64,000 nucleotides of DNA from Paenibacillus chitinolyticus NBRC 15660 (GTDB taxonomy: Bacteria > Bacillota > Bacilli > Paenibacillales > NBRC-103111): positions 310,001 to 374,000 of the forward strand of contig NZ_BBJT01000004.1 of NCBI RefSeq assembly GCF_000739915.1. The letters run 5' to 3'. Shown here piece after piece: positions 23,620-32,582 of the stretch. Position 1 is the stretch's first letter. Each line of letters starts with the position of its first letter. The notes under the pieces are model-generated. The model made no database searches and was not told the DNA's origin. It saw only the letters and a list, made by a program, of their open reading frames with translations. Made by a program: the position numbers and the translations under genes.

Positions 23620-26600
23620 TCAGAAAAAGCTCCAACCCGGCAGCCAGCGCAGCCATCCGGTGTACGAATCATCCACGACCAGACCCGAAAGCAGCGGATA
23701 AAAGACCGCGAACAGCACGGCTGCGCCGGCCAGATACACGTAAATCCATCGTTTCAGCTTCGGCCTGGTCTCAATAAGGTGCCGGAGGAAGAAGGTAATC
23801 ATCAGAATCATAAACGGAACCATGGCGAAATAATGGTAAATAAACGTCAGCCTCGGTACAAGCATCCAGGGCAGATACTGAGATGCGTACGCAATCAGCA
23901 AGAACCGGAGCGGCTTGTTTTTCGTTTTAACGGCTGCCCACAGGGCAAGCAGGACGCAGATAAGCCCCGGCCACCAGACGAGAGGATTGCCGAACGATAC
24001 GATGCTCGACATACTGCCCGGCGGAACGAACTCCCCTTTGTAGTACCAGATCGGCCTGATCATCAGAGGCCATTCCCACCAGCTTGAAGAGAACGGATGG
24101 GTCGCGACCAACCCGCTGTGATAACTGTACATATGCTGCTGGTACGTGATCACATCGGCAAATCCGTGACCCGGACCCGGCACCAGCATAAACGGAATAT
24201 AGGACGCGGCATAAATGGCGGCCGGAATAAGTACATAGAAGACCACGCAGAAAAGCAGAGTGTACACCGTATTCCGCGGGAATTTACGAACGATTCGCGT
24301 CCACCTTTCCCGGTCGTCGTCGCTGCTCTCCGAGGTATGAAAACGCTCGAATACGCCCGGAATACGCGGCTGCCCGGTTTCACCGGAAACGGCGGATACG
24401 CCTGACGCATCGGCTGCTCCCGCCGGTCCTCCCCCGTTCCATACCCTATCCGGCCCCTCCGCCGTAGATGCCTCACGGCTCCACTCGGCAAGACTGCGGC
24501 GCGCCTGCCTGTACTCGCCGAACCGCTCCCAGAGCGACAGGGCAAGCATCACGGCAAGACCCGCTCCGCCGTAGATCACAATCCACTTGGAGGCGGCGCC
24601 GATGCCGAACGTGACGCCCGCAAGCCCGAGCGGAAGCAGCGTTTTGCGAAGCGGTACGTCATAAAAGCTCAGTGTCGTATAGCGGTACATGAAGGCAAAC
24701 ATCAGCATGATAAAAAATACGCCGTACACGTCGATGGTAGAAATCCGCGTTTGGGCAAAGTGCATAAAATCGACGGCGAACAGGAACGTCGCCATTGCCG
24801 CATACTCCGTCCGGCCGAACAAACGCTTCGCCATCACGTACATGAGCGGCAGCATCGCGACGCCGAACAGCGTGCCGACAATGCGCCAGCCGAACGGATT
24901 CATTCCGAACAGGGCGATACCCGCCGAGATCAGAATTTTGCCCAGAGGCGGATGCGTGCTCTCATAAGGCTCAATCCGGTGCAGATGCTCGTAAGCCGTC
25001 CGGGCGTGATAGATTTCGTCGAAATAAGTGCCGTCTTTATAGCCCGGAGCGGACGGTACAATCGCCTGCTCATCGAATATTTTCCGGTGTTCCCCGGAAT
25101 TTTGCGTATCGTCTCCCGGAAGAACGCTGACCGGCAGAGGGGTGTCGGACGCGCCGTCGAAGAAGGCCGCCTCATGCAGAGCGAACCCGGTAGCGAGCGG
25201 CGTAATCTTCACATACCGGGCATTCCGGTCCGTCTTCACGACGTTCCAGGTAAATACCTTGGTATAATCCGATTTCACGTCGATCGGATCATTCCAGGTG
25301 ACGCCGTCCATGGAGAATTCATACCGGAATTCGCCTTCTCCGGCGCCGGCAAAATCATGGATGCGCGTCAGTTGCTTCGTCGCGCCGAGATCGGCGACGA
25401 CCGTATCCGTCTGACTCGCAGGCTTCCAGAACGTCTGGGGCGCGTCGAACGACCCCAGGTTGACCAACGCGATCACCGCATAGACTGCGGTGATTCCGCC
25501 CATCAGCCAGCCGTCCTTCTTCGTCAGAAGCGGCTGTCTGGCGGCCACGGCTCCGTCCCGGTCCCACGCGACGGAACCACGGTTCATTAAGCCGGCGAAG
25601 AGCCCCTTCCCGGCGGCGGCACCGGCTTGAGGCCGGGTGTCCGCACCGGCGGATTTCTTCGCCCATGTGCGCGCAGCCTGCCACGCCATCACGAACAGAA
25701 TCACGTTCAGCAGGGAGACCAGCATGAGAACCGGATCGTGTTTGGGGATGTGGAACACCCCCTTCACGCTTTTCCAGAGCACATAGCCCACATTCGCGAA
25801 ATGCGTCACAGAAAAACCGGCGAACAGCACAAGCAACCTCCGGTCCTTCGACCGCAAATAAGCGGCCAGCAGCAGGAGCAGCCCGTAGAACAAATACCGT
25901 TCGTGCATTTTGGTCATCAGCATAAACGCGCTTGTGGCGAACAGGAACCCCGCGTACAAGCCCGCGCCCTTCCTGCCCATGTTTTTGGCGAAGAAAACCA
26001 GAACGAACAGGAGCGACAGCACAAACAACAGCGTGCCCCAAGCCCCGTAGGTCAAAGAGAAGAGGCGGCCGTCAACAGACTCGAAATTGCCGCCGAGCAG
26101 CGCCAGCAGGTTGAAGGCATTCAGCGAAGCGTACGGATATGAAGCCAGCGTGCCGAAATACAGCTTGGGCAGCCAAAGCGGCTCCATCTTCCAGGCGAAA
26201 GGCAGGGCCGGCAGCAGAAAGGCAGCCGCTCCGGCGGCTGCGCTGACCGCAAGCTCCCGCCCGAACCCTTTGTGCCGGACCCGCCAGAGCAGAGCCAGCA
26301 GGAAGAACGGGCCGAACAGCAGGCCCTGCGGTTTAAGCAGAACCGCCAGCCCCAGGTAAACCGCCGCTGCCGGGAACTTTTTGTCCTCCACGCGCAGCAG
26401 GGACAGAAGAACGAAAAGCATAAACAGCGAATCCACCTGGCCCCAGGCCGCCGAATTGATCCATACGGCCGGATTCAGCATATACAGCGAAGCCAGCACG
26501 GCGGCCTGCCGTACATTTGCGGACCGCAGAGCCAGCCGGTACAGAAGAACCGAAGCCAGCAGATCCGCCAGCATTGGAGGTGTTTTCAGCAGGACCAGAG

Positions 26601-26892
26601 ACAGTCCCGTTCCCCATCCGATCCCGAACAGATGATGGGCGGCGCCGATAAGGTACAGGATATACATATACCCCGGCGGGTAATCCAGAAAATAGCCCGG
26701 GTCGGTATAAAGATTTCCGAATCCGACCGTAAACGCCCGGTCCGCCCACGCCATAAACGTGCGCACATCGGCGTCGTAGCCAAAAACATTCGGAGCCACG
26801 AGAAAGCGGATGAGAACGGCTGCCGCCAGCGCCAAAGCGAAAATAGCGTGCCGAACATTCGCCTCCTTGGGCATCGTTTCCCCGATTTGCAT
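23620..26892 (-). CDS. Large two-part GT-C glycosyltransferase (PMT family fusion)
   Basis: The 1090 residues form a double polytopic protein. Residues about 1-420 are a GT-C-type transferase (YDADVRTFMAWADRAF ... YTDPGYFLDYPPGYMYILYLIG) with around ten membrane helices. After a helix near 465-480, a soluble segment (about 490-580) looks like an F5/8 type C (discoidin) carbohydrate-binding fold (FRYEFSMDGVTWNDPIDV ... ARYVKITPLATGFALHEAAFF). Residues about 605-1090 are a protein O-mannosyltransferase-like module (DEIYHARTAYEHLHRIEP then YESTHPPLGK; PMT 4TM region at the end). A lipid-linked sugar donor and an envelope acceptor are expected. A Gly/Ala-rich cytoplasmic loop (about 850-890) is low complexity. 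The ATG at 26892 follows GGGAGTGAACGC. Confidence 0.85.
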   Translation of the reverse strand: MQIGETMPKEANVRHAIFALALAAAVLIRFLVAPNVFGYDADVRTFMAWADRAFTVGFGNLYTDPGYFLDYPPGYMYILYLIGAAHHLFGIGWGTGLSLVLLKTPPMLADLLASVLLYRLALRSANVRQAAVLASLYMLNPAVWINSAAWGQVDSLFMLFVLLSLLRVEDKKFPAAAVYLGLAVLLKPQGLLFGPFFLLALLWRVRHKGFGRELAVSAAAGAAAFLLPALPFAWKMEPLWLPKLYFGTLASYPYASLNAFNLLALLGGNFESVDGRLFSLTYGAWGTLLFVLSLLFVLVFFAKNMGRKGAGLYAGFLFATSAFMLMTKMHERYLFYGLLLLLAAYLRSKDRRLLVLFAGFSVTHFANVGYVLWKSVKGVFHIPKHDPVLMLVSLLNVILFVMAWQAARTWAKKSAGADTRPQAGAAAGKGLFAGLMNRGSVAWDRDGAVAARQPLLTKKDGWLMGGITAVYAVIALVNLGSFDAPQTFWKPASQTDTVVADLGATKQLTRIHDFAGAGEGEFRYEFSMDGVTWNDPIDVKSDYTKVFTWNVVKTDRNARYVKITPLATGFALHEAAFFDGASDTPLPVSVLPGDDTQNSGEHRKIFDEQAIVPSAPGYKDGTYFDEIYHARTAYEHLHRIEPYESTHPPLGKILISAGIALFGMNPFGWRIVGTLFGVAMLPLMYVMAKRLFGRTEYAAMATFLFAVDFMHFAQTRISTIDVYGVFFIMLMFAFMYRYTTLSFYDVPLRKTLLPLGLAGVTFGIGAASKWIVIYGGAGLAVMLALSLWERFGEYRQARRSLAEWSREASTAEGPDRVWNGGGPAGAADASGVSAVSGETGQPRIPGVFERFHTSESSDDDRERWTRIVRKFPRNTVYTLLFCVVFYVLIPAAIYAASYIPFMLVPGPGHGFADVITYQQHMYSYHSGLVATHPFSSSWWEWPLMIRPIWYYKGEFVPPGSMSSIVSFGNPLVWWPGLICVLLALWAAVKTKNKPLRFLLIAYASQYLPWMLVPRLTFIYHYFAMVPFMILMITFFLRHLIETRPKLKRWIYVYLAGAAVLFAVFYPLLSGLVVDDSYTGWLRWLPGWSFF

Positions 26893-27050
26893 GCGTTCAC
26901 TCCCTTACAGCTTTGTAAAATCCAGCGTATTTCTTCCTATTATGGAGGAACGGTCCCTTGGTTGGCAAACACATTTACCTCCGGTGCCTTCGCGCCCCCT
27001 GACGACTCCGCACCTCCCGTACCGGTTTCCGTCCGCAAGCACACCAAAAA

Positions 27051-27099
27051 ACCGGATCTCGGAACATCGCCCACAGGCAGACGTCTTCCGATCCGGTTG
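27051..27099 (-). terminator. Terminator of the DndB-like gene pair
   Basis: AACCGGATCGGAA (minus strand, 27099-27087) pairs with TTCCGAGATCCGGTT (27065-27051) with one bulge. T6 follows. It lies 20 bases after the second gene's stop. Confidence 0.75.
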
Positions 27100-27119
27100 T
27101 TCGTTTACTCGTTGTCCCT

Positions 27120-28292
27120 CTAAGCCAGCTCGGCCGATTTCAACCCGTCCGGCTCGATGCCTTCCAGGAAAAAGCTCACGAGCTTGCCGTGCTTGCGCAG
27201 AGATTTTTCATGAATGAGATTTAATTTGCCGTTATCCAGCGAGCCGAAAATATAGACCAGCTCTTCATTGCCATGCGACCAGTCGAAGCCTTCGAGAATC
27301 CGCAGGCACGACGTCCATTCCGGGTTGTACACTCCGTCACGGAACAAGAACTGGTTCGCATACAACGCAACGCTTTCCTGCATAACCCGGTTGGCGGAAG
27401 TGACCTGGACAAGCCCGGGCTGCTCCGGCATCATCGGCAGAATCGTGTTATAGAACTGGTGCAAAATTTCCACGTACGTGGCCGTTTCCTTGCGGATTTT
27501 GCGCTGCAGCTCGTAAGACGACTGCATTTTGCCCGAAAAGAGCATGACCGCCGTCGAATACATCCACGACAGACACGTGAAATTCCGGTTGAAAGCCGTC
27601 AAATTGCTGCGCTTCTCCACGCCGGCCTCTTTCAACAGCATGTTATGGTCGACAACCTGCTGGATTACAAGATTGAGCGGATCGACGGAGTCGAACGAAT
27701 GCCCGAGCTCTTTGCTCACGAGCTGCACCTTCGAGTTGATATCCCCGAAAAGCTGCTGCTCCTCCACCTCGTTAAGCCCGATGTAGATTTGTACGGCCAG
27801 TTCGCTTTCCATCAGCCCCAGCCGCCGGGCCTCCATTTGCTCCAGCAGACCGCTTACCTGAGCGATTTCGTCGGCCAGCTCCCGGTTGTCCGTTTCTTTG
27901 CGGTGCCGCACTCGCAGGGAAGCCAGCTTGCGCTCGGTGCGCTTCACTTCCTTCTGCATCTGTTCATTGACAAACCCCAGCGCCAGAATCCGGTGCTGCC
28001 CGTCGATAATACTTAGCTTGGACCCGTGCCGCAGGTACAGCTCCTCGCTCGTGCGGGTAAGCTGGCTCACATCCCGAAGCGACAGCGTGACCGGACCGAA
28101 AAAGACCTGGTCGAGCTCTCGCTCCTGAAGATAGTTCGAGATTTTACGGCGCTGCATCTTGCTCAGCTTGCGCTGTACAATCGCATCAATCATCGTATAG
28201 TTGAGCAGGTCCTGCACTTTAAGGGCTACAGTCGCGAGACCGAAACGTTCGCAGAACGGGTGAATCGTCATTCGCAGGCATAATCCATCCAT
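27120..28292 (-). CDS. DGQHR-domain protein, DndB-like (second of pair)
   Basis: The 390 residues carry the DGQHR motif (KLSIIDGQHRILAL, about 92-105) and the family motif QQLFGDINSKVQLVSKEL (about 180-197) seen in DndB and other DGQHR proteins. A helical Lys/Arg/Glu-rich segment (about 113-160) lies between them. DndB is the transcriptional regulator of DNA phosphorothioation (dnd) clusters, but no dndA, dndC, dndD or dndE is nearby, so I do not assign that function. The ATG at 28292 overlaps the upstream stop as TGATG, so the two proteins are made together and perhaps act as a heteromer. Confidence 0.83.
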   Translation of the reverse strand: MDGLCLRMTIHPFCERFGLATVALKVQDLLNYTMIDAIVQRKLSKMQRRKISNYLQERELDQVFFGPVTLSLRDVSQLTRTSEELYLRHGSKLSIIDGQHRILALGFVNEQMQKEVKRTERKLASLRVRHRKETDNRELADEIAQVSGLLEQMEARRLGLMESELAVQIYIGLNEVEEQQLFGDINSKVQLVSKELGHSFDSVDPLNLVIQQVVDHNMLLKEAGVEKRSNLTAFNRNFTCLSWMYSTAVMLFSGKMQSSYELQRKIRKETATYVEILHQFYNTILPMMPEQPGLVQVTSANRVMQESVALYANQFLFRDGVYNPEWTSCLRILEGFDWSHGNEELVYIFGSLDNGKLNLIHEKSLRKHGKLVSFFLEGIEPDGLKSAELA

Positions 28293-29428
28293 CAGCCGAC
28301 ATCCTCCTTATCGCTGATCAGGAACAGATGCTGCTCCTGGTAGAACGAGCGGATATATTGATAGGCCTTCATAATCCGCGAACGGCGCGGAAGCCGGTCC
28401 TTCTCGTCTCCGCTGAAAATCGCGTTCCAGTCGATATGAGGCAGGATTTTCGTCGCGTATTCCAGCGCGTAGCGGTTGAACTTCGCGCTTTTGGTCGCTT
28501 CCTCGTGGAAGAAGAGCGCAAGCGCGATTTGAATGTTCTCCGACCAGGCAGGCTCGCCCTTTACCGGTTCCGGCAAATATTTCAGCAGCTGCTGGAAGTA
28601 AAAGGAACTGATCGAAAGATGATCCGTTACTTCTTCTTCCTCATAATGGTAGCCGTTATTGCGGGCGCCGGACTTCATCCGCCCTTCGAACAGGGCAACC
28701 AGAATTTCGATCAGAAGGTGATACGTGAACAGGAATTCCGGCGCTTTTCCCCGCTCGGAAAACATATCGACCGGGATGTGCTGCATCACCGGAGCCTTCT
28801 CTACGAGCTGCGAGGCGGTCACGTGGTAGAAACGACGCTGGTCCCGGAGAACGGCCAGATTTCCGCCGATTTTGCGCGGAAGCTTGTTAATGTCCGAGAA
28901 CAGCTGGCGTTCCTGGCGCGCGTCGATGTCCAGATAGATCATCGTCGAAACCGGGAATGCGTACAGACGGCTCAGTTTTTCCGTGATTACTTCCATCCGG
29001 TCGTATTCCCTGCGGTCTTTGGCGCGCGCCATCTGGCTTTGAAGCGTTTCCATCAAACGCTGGAAGGCCGCCAGCCTATGCTGTCCGTCGACGACATACA
29101 ACTTTTCAATCGGCTGAAGTTGGAACACGTGCTGCTCGGAGTCGTAGCTGCCGGCCCCCCTTGCCGAGAAAATAACACCCGGGAAATAAATCGGCTGATG
29201 ATTATCCAGATAAAGCGAAACATAATCCATCAGCTTGCTGAGATTGCGCGGAATGATAGCACGCTGAACTTCCAGATCCACCTCGTAAATAGAAAAAAGC
29301 TTGCTAATAGGCAATGTTGTCGAAAGCGTCGCTTGTCCAAAAGTTTGGCCGAGCACACCCGGAATTTCCACAAGGGAAGAAGGCTTCTGTTGGGACAGCA
29401 GCTCGGACAGCGAAAAGATAGAATCCAT
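28292..29428 (-). CDS. DGQHR-domain protein, DndB-like (first of pair)
   Basis: The 378 residues contain KLYVVDGQHRLAAFQRLMETL (DGQHR at about 110-114) and RQLFSDINKLPRKIGGNLAVL. The overall layout matches DndB: N-terminal PISKLFSIYEVD, IIPRNLSKLMDYVS and a helical C-terminus. It is a paralogue of the gene downstream, with low identity outside the motifs. The ATG at 29428 follows AAAGGAGTTAATT. Bacterial DGQHR proteins are often linked to modified DNA; here the pair is solitary, so its nucleic-acid target and job are open. Confidence 0.83.
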   Translation of the reverse strand: MDSIFSLSELLSQQKPSSLVEIPGVLGQTFGQATLSTTLPISKLFSIYEVDLEVQRAIIPRNLSKLMDYVSLYLDNHQPIYFPGVIFSARGAGSYDSEQHVFQLQPIEKLYVVDGQHRLAAFQRLMETLQSQMARAKDRREYDRMEVITEKLSRLYAFPVSTMIYLDIDARQERQLFSDINKLPRKIGGNLAVLRDQRRFYHVTASQLVEKAPVMQHIPVDMFSERGKAPEFLFTYHLLIEILVALFEGRMKSGARNNGYHYEEEEVTDHLSISSFYFQQLLKYLPEPVKGEPAWSENIQIALALFFHEEATKSAKFNRYALEYATKILPHIDWNAIFSGDEKDRLPRRSRIMKAYQYIRSFYQEQHLFLISDKEDVG

Positions 29429-29524
29429 AATTAACTCCTTTCAACCCTGTTTCGTAGAGGAACCTCTATTACTTTACTCATTCTTGGCAGAATTTCCTTC
29501 TTTAAAACGGGTCTTTTGGAAAAT

Positions 29525-30718
29525 TTATGTATTTCTCTCTCTTTCGCTAATCGACTGCCATATTTCGCCGATTCTAGACACGGCTTCCCGAAGGCGTTCT
29601 TCTGACTGGACAAGCGCTATGCGCACATAGCCTTCACCCTCCGCCCCGAAAGCGTCTCCGGGGATCATCGCTACTCCCGCACGCTCTAATATTTCCCGAG
29701 AAATATGTCGGGAAGTCCATCCCTGCGGAATTTTCGCCCAGACGAACATCGTCGCCTTAGGCCGGGGGACATGCCAACCGATTTGGCGCAGGCCGTCCAC
29801 GAGCGCATCCCGTCTCCGTTCGTATACCTCCGAAATGGAAGACGGAAACGACGTCTCCTCCTCCAGTGCTACGACGGCGGCCTGTTGAACAGGCAGGAAA
29901 ACGCCGTAGTCGATGTTGGACTTCAACCGGCGCAGAGCGCCCACCGCTTCCGCATTACCGGCCAGAAAGGCGATCCGGCAGCCGGCCATATTGAAGCTTT
30001 TGGACAAGGAATGAAATTCCACCGCCCTCTTCTTCGCGCCTTCCAGCTCAAGAATGCTCATCGGTTTGTAGCCGTCATACGCAAGCTCCGAATAGGCCAG
30101 GTCGTGCACGATCAGAAGATCGTAACGCTCCGCAAAGGCCAGCGCTTTCTCGTAAAAAGCCCGGTCCGCCGCCTCGGGGATCGGATTGCCGGGATAGCTC
30201 AGCAGCAGGAAAGAAGCCTTCTCCGCCGTTTCCGGCGGGATGCTCTCCAGATGCGGAAGAAACCCGTTCGATTCCCTCAAAGGCATCAGAACGGGTTGCA
30301 CGCCGGCCAGAACGAGGCTGGCCGCATAAATCGGATAGCCGGGATCGGGCACAAGCGCCGTATCGCCGGGATCGCACAGGGCCATCGCCAGATGGGCCAA
30401 TCCGTCCTGCGAGCCCATCAGGGCCAGTACCTCGCGCTGCGGGTCGAGCGTGACCCCGAACCGGCGGTGCATCCAGCCCGCGGCTGCCCTGCGGAATTCG
30501 GGCGTTCCCTCCGAGCCCGGATAGCCGTAGGCCCGCGGATTTCTCACGGCATCCGCCAGGGCCTCGATCACACGCGGAGAAGGCGGAAGGTCGGGACTTC
30601 CGATTCCAAGGTCGATGACATCGACGCCGCGTTCCTCCGCCTCCCTTCTCCACTGGGCGACCTCGGCGAAAATCGCCGACCCCAGACTGTCTAATCTTGT
30701 CGAGCCGTATGCTTTCAT
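29525..30718 (-). CDS. Class I/II aminotransferase, DapL-like
   Basis: The 397 residues are a fold type I PLP enzyme of the aspartate aminotransferase superfamily. Motifs are IDLGIGSPDLPPSP, YGYPGSEGTPEFRRA, MGSQDGLAHLAMAL, LSYPGNPIPEAA, the Asp/Tyr pair in VHDLAYSEL, the PLP lysine in FHSLSKSFNMAGCRIAF, and the Arg binding the substrate carboxylate near YVRIALV. The closest annotated group is LL-diaminopimelate aminotransferase and related enzymes, but Bacillales make diaminopimelate by the acetylase route, so the substrate remains uncertain. The ATG at 30718 follows AAGGGGGAAACATTCCGA. It lies 29 bases after the site-2 protease gene and may be co-transcribed with it. Confidence 0.8.
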   Translation of the reverse strand: MKAYGSTRLDSLGSAIFAEVAQWRREAEERGVDVIDLGIGSPDLPPSPRVIEALADAVRNPRAYGYPGSEGTPEFRRAAAGWMHRRFGVTLDPQREVLALMGSQDGLAHLAMALCDPGDTALVPDPGYPIYAASLVLAGVQPVLMPLRESNGFLPHLESIPPETAEKASFLLLSYPGNPIPEAADRAFYEKALAFAERYDLLIVHDLAYSELAYDGYKPMSILELEGAKKRAVEFHSLSKSFNMAGCRIAFLAGNAEAVGALRRLKSNIDYGVFLPVQQAAVVALEEETSFPSSISEVYERRRDALVDGLRQIGWHVPRPKATMFVWAKIPQGWTSRHISREILERAGVAMIPGDAFGAEGEGYVRIALVQSEERLREAVSRIGEIWQSISERERNT

Positions 30719-30747
30719 TCGGAATGTTTCCCCCTTGAATCGACTTT

Positions 30748-31821
30748 TTAATAAGCGGCCGCGGGCAGTACCCGGTGGACCCAGTTCATCATAGCCAGCA
30801 GATACACGGCGAGCGCGAAATAAGCCGCACCGAACTTCCAGCGTGAAGCCGTGGGAACCTCGTAATAGGCATCGTTCTCGAACGGCTCCAGTTCGACATC
30901 GAAGTGCAGAACCAGATGCAGGCCGTCTTCACGCGTAACCCGTTCGATTTTAACCACCTGGACACGGTGAACCACGGCCTGCCGGGGCAGGGCGAATTTC
31001 GTTTCGAATTCGATCGCGTCCCAGGAGGTATGCACCATTTGCACGCCTGCTTCATCCCCGCTCAGCTCGGAGTAGGTCGTAAAAGCAAGATCGCGCCGGT
31101 GATCCTCTCCCGGAATCATATACCCGTGTGCCAGCAAATGGTGGGCCGTCATGTCAAAACGCGGCTGAAAATGCATAATCTGAGGCTTATCGCGGAATTT
31201 GACGAATTTTTTGTATAAATCCCAGGCAAACAAAGCCCAGATGATCAGAAACAGGAAGCTTCGCAAATAAAGGATAACGACCAGTCCGCCGATCAGGCCG
31301 ACCAGCCACAGCCAGCGGGTCACAGCGGTCGAGATACGTCCCCCGTCCAGCGGATGGATAGGAAGAAGGTTGAGCAGGTTCAGAAAAAATCCGGTATACG
31401 CGATCGAAATCAGCAGGTTGGAGTCGGTGTACACACCCAGGGCAAATGCCGCCGTAGCCCCGATCGTTCCGAGCAGCGGCCCGCCATAGGCGATATAAGC
31501 TTCCGTAACGGCATCCCTCGGATTGCGCTTCATGCTGATCAGCGCGCCCAGAAACGGAATGAAAAGAGGCGCCGTGACCGGAAGCCCTTTCTTCTTGGCC
31601 GCGAGCACGTGGCCGATTTCATGGATAAAAATCATCGCTACCAGCCCGATAGCGAACGGCAGCGGAGCAATGATCGCATAACTGGCGATCGTAATCGCGA
31701 TCGAAATAATCGTCGCCCCGAACTTTCCGAACTTTCCGAATTTCAGCAAAAAAGCCCCGATGGCTCCAAGAACCCAGAGCGGATTTTTTTTAGATGATTT
31801 GGACGATTGCTTATCAGGCAA
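30748..31821 (-). CDS. Site-2 protease family protein (M50 metalloprotease)
   Basis: The 357-residue membrane protein has the M50 zinc motif HEIGH (FIHEIGHVLAAKKKG) in a membrane helix and the third-ligand motif HPLDGGR. Six membrane helices or more are likely, plus a soluble C-terminal domain of about 120 residues and a last membrane helix. The sequence IAYGGPLLG and PLFIPFLGALI are usual for the family. Such proteases cut membrane helices or act on lipoprotein remnants. A TTG at 31821 five bases after AAGGGGTGA seems the best start; GTG at 31830 is the alternative but lies within the ribosome site. The N-terminus has a short repeated basic/aromatic run (KFGKFGKFG). Confidence 0.87.
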   Translation of the reverse strand: MPDKQSSKSSKKNPLWVLGAIGAFLLKFGKFGKFGATIISIAITIASYAIIAPLPFAIGLVAMIFIHEIGHVLAAKKKGLPVTAPLFIPFLGALISMKRNPRDAVTEAYIAYGGPLLGTIGATAAFALGVYTDSNLLISIAYTGFFLNLLNLLPIHPLDGGRISTAVTRWLWLVGLIGGLVVILYLRSFLFLIIWALFAWDLYKKFVKFRDKPQIMHFQPRFDMTAHHLLAHGYMIPGEDHRRDLAFTTYSELSGDEAGVQMVHTSWDAIEFETKFALPRQAVVHRVQVVKIERVTREDGLHLVLHFDVELEPFENDAYYEVPTASRWKFGAAYFALAVYLLAMMNWVHRVLPAAAY

Positions 31822-31869
31822 TTCAGTCACCCCTTTCCGGAAACGGACAGTCCCTGCGGAACTTCTCCG

Positions 31870-32226
31870 TTACCCCCACGCCTTCTCGAAGTCGGCTTCC
31901 TTAAAACCTACGGTAACCTTGCTCCCGTCCGTTACGATCGGCCGCTTGAGCAGTTTGCCGTTGGATGCAAGCAGAGCCAGCTGCTCGTCTTCCGTCATGC
32001 TCCCGATCTTGTCTTTCAGTCCCAGCTCCCTGTATACTTCTCCGCCGGTATTGAAAAACTTTTTGAGCTCCAACCCGCTGTTGCGGACAAGGACGCGAAT
32101 TTCCTCCACGGTCGGCGGCTGTTCCATAATCGGAACGGTTACCGGATCAAGCCCTTTGGCGCGCAGCCATTTCAGGGCGCTGCGGCACGTGCTGCATTTG
32201 CTGTATTCATAAATTGTTACGGACAT
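31870..32226 (-). CDS. ArsC/Spx-fold reductase-like protein (YusI/YffB type)
   Basis: The 118 residues have the thioredoxin-like ArsC fold with the N-terminal CSTC motif (YEYSKCSTCRSALKWLRAKG) and the conserved RPIVTDGSKVTVGF near the C-terminus. It is closer to the YusI/YffB group than to true arsenate reductases or to Spx, and no ars genes are nearby. The exact reaction is unknown; a thiol-dependent reductase role is the family expectation. The ATG at 32226 follows AAAGGAAG. Confidence 0.82.
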   Translation of the reverse strand: MSVTIYEYSKCSTCRSALKWLRAKGLDPVTVPIMEQPPTVEEIRVLVRNSGLELKKFFNTGGEVYRELGLKDKIGSMTEDEQLALLASNGKLLKRPIVTDGSKVTVGFKEADFEKAWG

Positions 32227-32293
32227 AAAAATAACTTCCTTTCATGGACAATAATGGTAGCTGACGGTCTGCGGTTCGCGTATCCGAAAAAAA

Positions 32294-32319
32294 CCTCCGC
32301 TGCCGATGCGGCGGGGAGG
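32294..32319 (-). terminator. Terminator downstream of the RluA gene
   Basis: CCTCCCCGC and GCGGAGG form a stem with a small loop on the minus strand, followed by T7 (32293-32287). It is about 265 bases after the rluA stop. Confidence 0.75.
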
Positions 32320-32582
32320 CTGGTTTAAAAAGAATCGCGGCCTGCTTGCCGTATGCTCTTATACGCAGGACTGCCGGAAAAGTTCCACCGGGCGGCCCCG
32401 CGGGCAGACGGCGCATGGCTGGGCGGTCGGCAAAGCCGGCGGTGATAAGCGGCTTTGCGCCTGCTCCCGTACGTCGTAACCGGCAGCCTAATCCTGCCGG
32501 CGCCCGGCTGGGTGCAGGCAGGACTGCGGACCCCGCAGCAGCTTACGGCGCCGGGCAGCAAAGCCCGCGTGGCGCAGAGAGC
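32320..32582 (-). other. GC-rich 3' region between rluA and its terminator
   Basis: About 260 bases, distinctly GC-rich and full of short inverted repeats (for example CCGGCGCC, GCCGGC). It lies after the rluA stop and before the terminator. No start with a ribosome site is visible. It may be a long untranslated tail or decayed coding sequence; I see no gene in it. Confidence 0.5.

Noticed and set aside
27120-29428. A DNA phosphorothioation (dnd) island
   Set aside because: Only DndB-like proteins are present; no cysteine desulfurase, DndC, DndD, DndE or restriction partners are visible nearby.
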